A DNA stretch of 64,000 nucleotides, taken from the NCBI RefSeq assembly GCF_016009175.1, contig NZ_JADUCM010000003.1, positions 62,001 to 126,000 on the forward strand. The letters are read 5' to 3'. A model generated the notes under the pieces. That model did no database searches. It was not told the DNA's origin and worked only from the letters and a program-made list of their open reading frames with translations. The DNA comes from Pseudomonas alkylphenolica (GTDB lineage: Bacteria; Pseudomonadota; Gammaproteobacteria; Pseudomonadales; Pseudomonadaceae). This document shows, one piece after another, positions 58,684-64,000 of the stretch. The position numbers and the translations under genes are program-made. Every line of letters starts with the position of its first letter. Positions within the stretch are counted from its first letter, which is position 1.

Positions 58684-59762
58684 AAGCGTCGCTGCTCAAT
58701 AAGCTGGACACCCTCCAGGACCGTTTCGAGGAATTGACCGCCCTGCTGGGCGATGCCGAAGTCATTTCCGACCAGACCCGCTTTCGCGCCTATTCGCGCG
58801 AATATGCCGAGGTCGAGCCCGTGGCTGCGACCTATGCCCAGTGGCGCAAGGTGCAGGATGACCTGGCCGGCGCCCAGGCGCTGCTCAAAGACAGTGACCC
58901 GGACATGCGGGAAATGGCCGTTGAGGAAGTGCGTGAGGCCAAGGAACAGCTGGCAGACCTGGAGAACCAGCTGCAGCGCATGCTGTTGCCCAAGGACCCC
59001 AACGACGGCCGCAACGTCTTTCTGGAAATTCGCGCAGGTACCGGTGGTGACGAGGCGGCGATTTTTTCCGGCGACCTGTTCCGCATGTATTCGCGTTATG
59101 CCGAGCGACGTGGCTGGCGCCTGGAAATTCTCTCGGAGAACGAAGGTGAGCACGGCGGTTACAAGGAGATCATTGCCCGGATCGAGGGTGATTATGTCTA
59201 CGGCAAGCTGAAGTTCGAATCCGGTGCCCACCGCGTACAGCGTGTGCCGGAAACTGAATCCCAGGGTCGCATCCACACCTCGGCATGCACCGTAGCGGTG
59301 CTGCCTGAGCCGGATGAGCAAGTCGCCATCGAGATCAACCCGGCGGATTTGCGCGTGGACACCTATCGCGCCTCCGGTGCCGGTGGCCAGCACGTCAACA
59401 AGACCGACTCGGCCATTCGGATCACCCACTTGCCTACCGGCATTGTGGTGGAGTGCCAGGAAGAACGTTCCCAGCACAAGAACCGCGCCCGCGCCATGTC
59501 GTGGTTGTCGGCCAAGCTCAACGACATGCAGACCAGCGCGGCGCAGAACGCAATTGCCAGTGAGCGCAAGCTGCTGGTGGGCTCGGGCGACCGCTCCGAG
59601 CGCATTCGTACCTACAACTATCCACAGGGCCGGGTGACTGATCACCGTATCAACCTGACCCTGTATTCCCTGGATGATGTTCTGGCCGGTGGGGTCGAGG
59701 CGGTGATCGAACCGCTGTTGGCCGAGTACCAGGCTGATCAACTGGCTGCACTGGGTGAGTAA
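58680..59762 (+). CDS. prfA: Peptide chain release factor 1
   Basis: RF1 releases the nascent chain at UAG and UAA codons. The 360-residue product has the GGQ motif in [40 protein letters not shown], where Gln is methylated by PrmC, encoded next. The codon-recognition region [23 protein letters not shown] contains a motif of the PxT type. The start lies in the hemA stop overlap and its own stop is adjacent to prmC, forming a tight hemA-prfA-prmC operon. Confidence 0.97.
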   Translation: MKASLLNKLDTLQDRFEELTALLGDAEVISDQTRFRAYSREYAEVEPVAATYAQWRKVQDDLAGAQALLKDSDPDMREMAVEEVREAKEQLADLENQLQRMLLPKDPNDGRNVFLEIRAGTGGDEAAIFSGDLFRMYSRYAERRGWRLEILSENEGEHGGYKEIIARIEGDYVYGKLKFESGAHRVQRVPETESQGRIHTSACTVAVLPEPDEQVAIEINPADLRVDTYRASGAGGQHVNKTDSAIRITHLPTGIVVECQEERSQHKNRARAMSWLSAKLNDMQTSAAQNAIASERKLLVGSGDRSERIRTYNYPQGRVTDHRINLTLYSLDDVLAGGVEAVIEPLLAEYQADQLAALGE

Positions 59763-60593
59763 ATGACGATTATTGCCAGTCTGCTTCGCGCAGCGGAGCT
59801 ACCGGATTCGCCTACAGCGCGCCTGGACGTGGAGTTGCTGCTGGCTGCTGCCATCGGCAAGTCGCGCAGTTACCTGCACACCTGGCCCGAGCGGATTGTC
59901 AGCAGCGAAGCGGCACTGACGTTCGCCGGCTACCTGCAGCGTCGCCGCAGCGGTGAGCCGGTTGCTTACATCCTCGGGCAGCAAGGGTTCTGGAACCTGG
60001 ACCTGGAAGTGGCGCCGCATACGCTGATCCCGCGGCCCGACACCGAGTTGCTGGTCGAAACGGCCATGGCGTTGTTGCCCGTTACCCCGGTGCGCGTGCT
60101 GGACCTGGGCACCGGTACGGGAGCTATTGCACTGGCCCTAGCCAGTGAACGGCCGCAGTGGCAAGTCACTGCCGTCGATCGCGTGCTTGAAGCCGTGGCC
60201 CTCGCCGAGCGCAACCGCCAGCGCCTGCAACTGGACAATGTGCAGGTACTCAGCAGTCACTGGTTCGATTCGCTGCAGGGCGAGCGTTATGAGCTGATCA
60301 TCAGCAACCCCCCCTATATAGCCGCCGACGATCCGCACCTGGTCGCAGGCGATGTGCGCTTCGAGCCCAGCAGCGCCCTGGTCGCCGGTGCCGATGGTCT
60401 TGATGACCTGCGCGCCATCATCCGTCAGGCGCCCGCGCATTTACAGCCTGGCGGCTGGTTGCTGCTTGAGCATGGTTACGATCAGGCCGCTGCTGTACGC
60501 GAGTTGCTGGCGCAGCACGATTTCGAGCAGATCGAAAGTCGTGTCGATTACGGTGGCCATGAACGCATCAGCCTGGGGCGACTGTCGTGCTGA
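59763..60593 (+). CDS. prmC: Release factor glutamine methyltransferase
   Basis: PrmC methylates the GGQ glutamine of release factors. The 276-residue protein has an N-terminal helical domain (residues 1-80) and a Rossmann methyltransferase domain: VLDLGTGTGAIALALASERPQWQVTAVDRVLEAVALAERN and the substrate motif IISNPPYIAADDPHL. It starts directly after the prfA stop and overlaps moeB by seven bases. Confidence 0.96.
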   Translation: MTIIASLLRAAELPDSPTARLDVELLLAAAIGKSRSYLHTWPERIVSSEAALTFAGYLQRRRSGEPVAYILGQQGFWNLDLEVAPHTLIPRPDTELLVETAMALLPVTPVRVLDLGTGTGAIALALASERPQWQVTAVDRVLEAVALAERNRQRLQLDNVQVLSSHWFDSLQGERYELIISNPPYIAADDPHLVAGDVRFEPSSALVAGADGLDDLRAIIRQAPAHLQPGGWLLLEHGYDQAAAVRELLAQHDFEQIESRVDYGGHERISLGRLSC

Positions 60594-61342
60594 GTGATCA
60601 GGAGCTGTTGCGCTACAGCCGGCAGATCCTTCTGGCTCAGGTCGATATCGACGGGCAACTGCGTCTCAAGGACAGCCGCGTATTGATCGTCGGCCTGGGC
60701 GGCCTGGGCTCGCCGGTGGCGTTGTACCTGGCCGCAGCAGGTGTGGGCGAACTGCACCTGGCCGATTTCGACACGGTCGACCTGACCAACCTGCAACGTC
60801 AGGTACTGCACGATACCGACTCGGTTGGCATGAGCAAGGTCGACTCGGCACTGAAGCGCTTGCACGCGATCAATCCTGAAATACGTTTGGTTGCCCATCG
60901 CAGTGCGCTGGATGAGGACTCCCTGGCTGCTGCAGTGCAGGCCGTGGACCTGGTGCTCGACTGCACCGACAATTTCTCTACGCGTGAAGCGGTCAATGCT
61001 GCCTGTGTGGTCTCGGGCAAGCCGCTGGTCAGTGGCGCCGCCATCCGCCTGGAAGGGCAGTTGTCGGTGTTCGATCCACGCCGGCCTGAAAGCCCCTGTT
61101 ATCACTGCCTCTATGGGCACGGCAGCGACGCCGAGCTGACCTGTAGCGAGGCAGGAGTCATTGGCCCGCTCGTGGGGTTGGTCGGCAGCCTGCAAGCTCT
61201 GGAAGCACTCAAGCTGCTGGCCGGATTTGGCGAGCCGATGGTGGGCCGGCTGCTGCTGATCGATGCTGCTGGCAGCCGTTTTCGCGAGTTGCGGGTCAAG
61301 CGCGACCCGGGCTGCAGCGTGTGTGGACAGCACGATGCGTGA
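60587..61342 (+). CDS. moeB: Molybdopterin-synthase adenylyltransferase
   Basis: MoeB adenylates the C terminus of MoaD for molybdenum cofactor synthesis. The 251-residue E1-like protein has [40 protein letters not shown] (ATP site), [16 protein letters not shown] and two zinc-binding Cys pairs, SPCYHCLYG and PGCSVCG. There is no rhodanese domain, so MoeB is favoured over the ThiF/MoeZ type, although paralogue swaps are possible. It overlaps prmC upstream and murI downstream. Confidence 0.92.
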   Translation: MLSDQELLRYSRQILLAQVDIDGQLRLKDSRVLIVGLGGLGSPVALYLAAAGVGELHLADFDTVDLTNLQRQVLHDTDSVGMSKVDSALKRLHAINPEIRLVAHRSALDEDSLAAAVQAVDLVLDCTDNFSTREAVNAACVVSGKPLVSGAAIRLEGQLSVFDPRRPESPCYHCLYGHGSDAELTCSEAGVIGPLVGLVGSLQALEALKLLAGFGEPMVGRLLLIDAAGSRFRELRVKRDPGCSVCGQHDA

Positions 61343-62135
61343 TCAGCCCGCAGCGCCGGTAGGTGTCTTTGACTCCGGTGTCGGCGGGTTGTCGGTGTTG
61401 GCAGAAATCCAGCGTTTGTTGCCCAACGAGTCGCTGCTGTATGTCGCCGACTGTGGGCATATTCCCTACGGTGAAAAGTCCCCGGCGTTTATCCGTGAGC
61501 GCTGCCGCCTGGTGGCCGAATTCTTTCGCGCGCAAGGTGCCAAGGCCATGGTGCTGGCCTGTAACACCGCTACCGTGGCTGCGGTAGCTGACTTGCGTGA
61601 GCTGTACCCGGACTGGCCGCTGGTGGGAATGGAGCCGGCGGTAAAGCCTGCCGCTGCCGCAACGCGCAGTGGCGTGGTCGGGGTGCTGGCCACCACCGGG
61701 ACGCTGCAGAGCGCCAAGTTTGCAGCCCTGCTGGATCGCTTTGCCAGCGATGTACAGGTGGTAACCCAACCGTGCCCCGGGTTGGTCGAGTGTATCGAGG
61801 CTGGGGACCTGGGCAGCCCGACCTTGCGTGATTTGCTTCAGGGCTACGTCAAACCGCTGCTCGATGCCGGGTGCGACACCTTGATTCTGGGCTGCACGCA
61901 TTACCCCTTCCTCAAGCCGCTGCTGGCGCAGATGGTGCCGCCGTCCATTGCCATTATCGATACCGGTGCCGCAGTCGCCCGTCAGCTGCAACGGCTGCTC
62001 GGTGAGCGGCAATTGCTAGCGGAAGGCCCCGCACGCGACACGCAGTTCTGGACCAGTGCCAGCCCCGAACATTTGCGAAAGATCCTGCCAATGTTGTGGA
62101 ATAAATCTGACAGTGTGCGAAGCTTTACAGTGTAA
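61335..62135 (+). CDS. murI: Glutamate racemase
   Basis: MurI supplies D-glutamate for peptidoglycan. The 266-residue protein has [17 protein letters not shown], the first catalytic Cys in [16 protein letters not shown] and the second in [16 protein letters not shown]. The frame is open from 61263, but ATG at 61335, overlapping the moeB stop by eight bases, starts the conserved sequence. It ends the hemA-prfA-prmC-moeB-murI run. Confidence 0.95.
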   Translation: MRDQPAAPVGVFDSGVGGLSVLAEIQRLLPNESLLYVADCGHIPYGEKSPAFIRERCRLVAEFFRAQGAKAMVLACNTATVAAVADLRELYPDWPLVGMEPAVKPAAAATRSGVVGVLATTGTLQSAKFAALLDRFASDVQVVTQPCPGLVECIEAGDLGSPTLRDLLQGYVKPLLDAGCDTLILGCTHYPFLKPLLAQMVPPSIAIIDTGAAVARQLQRLLGERQLLAEGPARDTQFWTSASPEHLRKILPMLWNKSDSVRSFTV

Positions 62136-62249
62136 AAAACGCAATAAGCACTGATCTTTTGATGAACTAAAGCCGCGCTGCCGATTTCTATAATTTTGTC
62201 CATCGAGACAGAAGCACTAACAACAGCATTAGGAAAAAGGACGTTTCTC

Positions 62250-62768
62250 ATGAAGAAACTGCTTTGTTTGGCTGCCGTTGCAGCCGTGACCCTGGGGCAA
62301 TCGTTTACCACTCAAGCGGCAGATGTTTCTTTATCAGTGGGGCAAACCGGCGACTCGACCATGACTTACCGTCTGGGCCTGCAGTCGAACTGGGACGTCA
62401 GTTGGTGGCAAACCAGCACGGGCCGTGTCACGGGTTACTGGGATGCGGGCTACACCTATTGGGTCGGCGACGAAACGGCAAGCAACAACAGCCTTTCCTT
62501 TGCGCCGGTCTTTGTCTACGAGTTTGCTGGCGAGTCGGTCAAACCCTACGTCGAGGCGGGTATTGGCGTGGCGGCGTTTTCCAGCACTGAGCTTGAAGAC
62601 AACAAGTTGGGCTCATCTTTCCAGTTCGAAGACCGCATTGGTTTCGGCCTGCGTTTTGCCGGCGGTCACGAGATCGGCGTGCGCGCCATTCATTACTCCA
62701 ATGCCGGGCTGACTACGCCCAATGATGGCGTAGAAACTTACGCGATCCACTACCGCATGCCGTTGTAA
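62250..62768 (+). CDS. pagL: Lipid A 3-O-deacylase PagL
   Basis: PagL is an outer-membrane beta-barrel that removes the 3-position acyl chain from lipid A, lowering endotoxicity. The 172-residue precursor has a signal peptide (residues 1-24) and alternating beta strands. The catalytic residues are visible as H148 and S150 in AIHYSNAG and E162 in NDGVETY; the H-x-S and 12-residue S-to-E spacings match those recalled for P. aeruginosa PagL (H126, S128, E140). GGAAAAAGGA before ATG sets the start at 62250. Its place after murI is conserved. Confidence 0.92.
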   Translation: MKKLLCLAAVAAVTLGQSFTTQAADVSLSVGQTGDSTMTYRLGLQSNWDVSWWQTSTGRVTGYWDAGYTYWVGDETASNNSLSFAPVFVYEFAGESVKPYVEAGIGVAAFSSTELEDNKLGSSFQFEDRIGFGLRFAGGHEIGVRAIHYSNAGLTTPNDGVETYAIHYRMPL

Positions 62769-62778
62769 GCCTGCGTCG

Positions 62779-62801
62779 GCCCTGCAGTGTGTGCAGGGCC
62801 G
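62779..62801 (+). terminator. Stem-loop after pagL
   Basis: A perfect 9-bp stem (GGCCCTGCA / TGCAGGGCC) with a GTGTG loop lies ten bases after the stop; no T run follows. Confidence 0.55.
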
Positions 62802-62893
62802 AGGTGATGTATTCGGGAAGGGGCAGCAAAAGCTGCTGGACCGGGCCCAGGCCGCTGCTGGCACCGGTCTTCCGGACGCGCTTGGCCATGAAA

Positions 62894-64000
62894 CTAATCA
62901 CGGCTAGCCCCCTGATACTGCCGTGTGGGTAAGTTCTTGAAGGCACTCAAAACACGTTGGCGACTGCTGCTGAGATCCACGATGGGTGGCGGGTAATCGT
63001 TGCTAGCGAATAGCCCGCCGGAAGGCATCGGGCTGTGAATATTTTTTTCATTGGCCCAGGCCAGTTCGGGTAACCATTGCTTGATAAAACGGCCTTGGCT
63101 GTCGAAGCGTTGTGACTGGCTGATCGGGTTGAAGATCCGGAAATAGGGCGCCGCATCGGTTCCGGTTGAGGCACTCCACTGCCAGCCGCCGTTGTTGGCG
63201 GCCAGATCGCCGTCGATCAGGTGGCGCATGAAGAAGCGCTCGCCTTCGCGCCAATCGATCAGCAGGTTCTTGGTCAGGAACATCGCCACCACCATGCGCA
63301 GGCGGTTGTGCATCCAGCCGGTGGCAAGCAACTGGCGCATGGCGGCATCGATGATCGGAATGCCTGTGCGGCCTTCCTGCCAGGCTTTCAAATCCTCCGG
63401 AGCATGGCGCCAGGGCAGGGCCTCGGTTTCCTGACGGAATGCACGGTGGCGCGAGACGCGTGGGTATCCGTTAAGGATGTGCTTGTAGAAATCGCGCCAG
63501 AGCAGCTCATTGATCCAGGTCACCAGGCCACTGTTGCCACTGTCGAACTCACCCTGGTTGTAAGCCAGCGCCCGGAGCAGGCACTGACGAGGGGAAATCA
63601 CGCCCGCAGCGAGGTAGGGCGATAGCTGACTGGTACCGGCGACGGCGGGGAAGTCCCGTTGCTGTTGATAGTCCTCGGCGGCCTCATCGACAAACCGTGC
63701 CAGACGTTCATGGGCCTGGGCCTCACCGGCTGGCCATAGATCGCGCAAGCTGGCCGGCGGAGGTTCAAAGCCTGCCACCTGAGTGGGGATGGCATCGCTG
63801 CCGAACGACAGGGGCGACTGCGCTGCTATCGACGGTTGCAGGCTGGGCAGGCCCATGTGCAAGCGTTCGTAGCACACCTTGCGAAACTGGGTGAACACCT
63901 GAAAGTAACCGCCGCTGCGGGTCAGAATGCTGCCGGGTTTGAACAGCAACTGGTCAAAGTGGCGATGCACTGCAATACCCGCGTTGTTCAGTACCTGCTC
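62894..64000 (-). CDS. phrB: Deoxyribodipyrimidine photolyase (5' end outside the window)
   Basis: This blue-light enzyme repairs cyclobutane pyrimidine dimers using FAD. Only the C-terminal 368 residues or so lie in the window; the frame stays open to the right edge, so the start is missing (full length should be near 470-480). Visible are the FAD-binding and DNA-binding signatures TRSGGYFQVFTQFRKVCYERL, LSPYLAAGVISPRQCLL, WINELLWRDFYKHIL, GRTGIPIIDAAMRQLLATGWMHNRLRMVVAMFLTKNLLIDWREGERFFMRHLIDGDLAANNGGWQWSASTGTDAAPYFRIFNP. It converges on pagL. Confidence 0.93.
   Translation of the reverse strand, partial: EQVLNNAGIAVHRHFDQLLFKPGSILTRSGGYFQVFTQFRKVCYERLHMGLPSLQPSIAAQSPLSFGSDAIPTQVAGFEPPPASLRDLWPAGEAQAHERLARFVDEAAEDYQQQRDFPAVAGTSQLSPYLAAGVISPRQCLLRALAYNQGEFDSGNSGLVTWINELLWRDFYKHILNGYPRVSRHRAFRQETEALPWRHAPEDLKAWQEGRTGIPIIDAAMRQLLATGWMHNRLRMVVAMFLTKNLLIDWREGERFFMRHLIDGDLAANNGGWQWSASTGTDAAPYFRIFNPISQSQRFDSQGRFIKQWLPELAWANEKNIHSPMPSGGLFASNDYPPPIVDLSSSRQRVLSAFKNLPTRQYQGASRD

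Noticed and set aside
62713..62889. Small minus-strand ORF between pagL and phrB
   Set aside because: It overlaps the end of pagL, lacks a ribosome-binding site and reads through the pagL hairpin; no family resemblance.

Overview
The window is a chromosomal segment of a fluorescent-type Pseudomonas, most likely near the P. putida or P. fluorescens groups. The evidence is high GC coding sequence, proteins that read as pseudomonad orthologues throughout, REP-type palindromes between genes, and gene order. Two blocks reproduce orders I recall from Pseudomonas genomes: fklB, small gene, ispB, rplU, rpmA, obgE, proB; and murI, moeB, prmC, prfA, hemA / TPR, lolB, ispE, tRNA-Gln, prs, rplY, pth, ychF. 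No phage, insertion sequence, transposase, integrase or CRISPR array is visible. I count 59 protein genes (one cut by the right edge) and two tRNAs. Layout, left to right. 0-7 kb: translation factor ettA, glutamate dehydrogenase gdhA, then a minus-strand run of a Gre-like factor, a small lipoprotein, a DUF4105 protein and a DUF3015 protein. 7-12 kb: a Lon-family protease and small membrane, hypothetical and isomerase genes. 12-18 kb: a small gene under a strong Fur box, yjdM, ispB, and the ribosomal/GTPase/proline block. 17.8-22.6 kb: the three-gene MksFEB condensin operon. 22.7-27 kb: holD-rimI, carbonic anhydrase, an M15-like protein with an altered metal site, a LysR/LysE divergent pair and tRNA-Met. 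27-38.4 kb is the more variable part: an orphan FecR, two MFS exporters (one behind a leader with a small ORF and a hairpin), a FadR-type regulator, a two-gene lipopolysaccharide phosphatase operon, a catecholate-type TonB receptor, an acetyltransferase, tesB and a HAD phosphatase. 38.4-44.1 kb: a galactarate catabolic operon (kdgD, transporter, garD, 2,5-dioxovalerate dehydrogenase). 44.3-47.8 kb: an operon of unknown substrate (NTF2-like, NCS1 permease, aldehyde dehydrogenase). 48-64 kb: metE and the conserved housekeeping block, ending in lipid A deacylase pagL and a photolyase cut by the window edge. How the parts work together. GarD, KdgD and the dioxovalerate dehydrogenase convert galactarate to 2-oxoglutarate. 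The FadR-type gene 12 kb away carries, in its own promoter, the same 10-bp site found upstream of kdgD, so I propose it as the regulator of that operon. Three genes (an Ais-type phosphatase, a PAP2 enzyme and pagL) modify the phosphates or acyl chains of lipopolysaccharide. An iron theme recurs (Fur box at 12.27 kb, orphan FecR with a Fur-like site at 28.3 kb, siderophore receptor at 34 kb). No obviously new multi-gene system is present. The best leads are the shared operator, the Fur-controlled 82-residue gene, the leader upstream of the second MFS gene, and several unassigned palindromes in divergent promoters.
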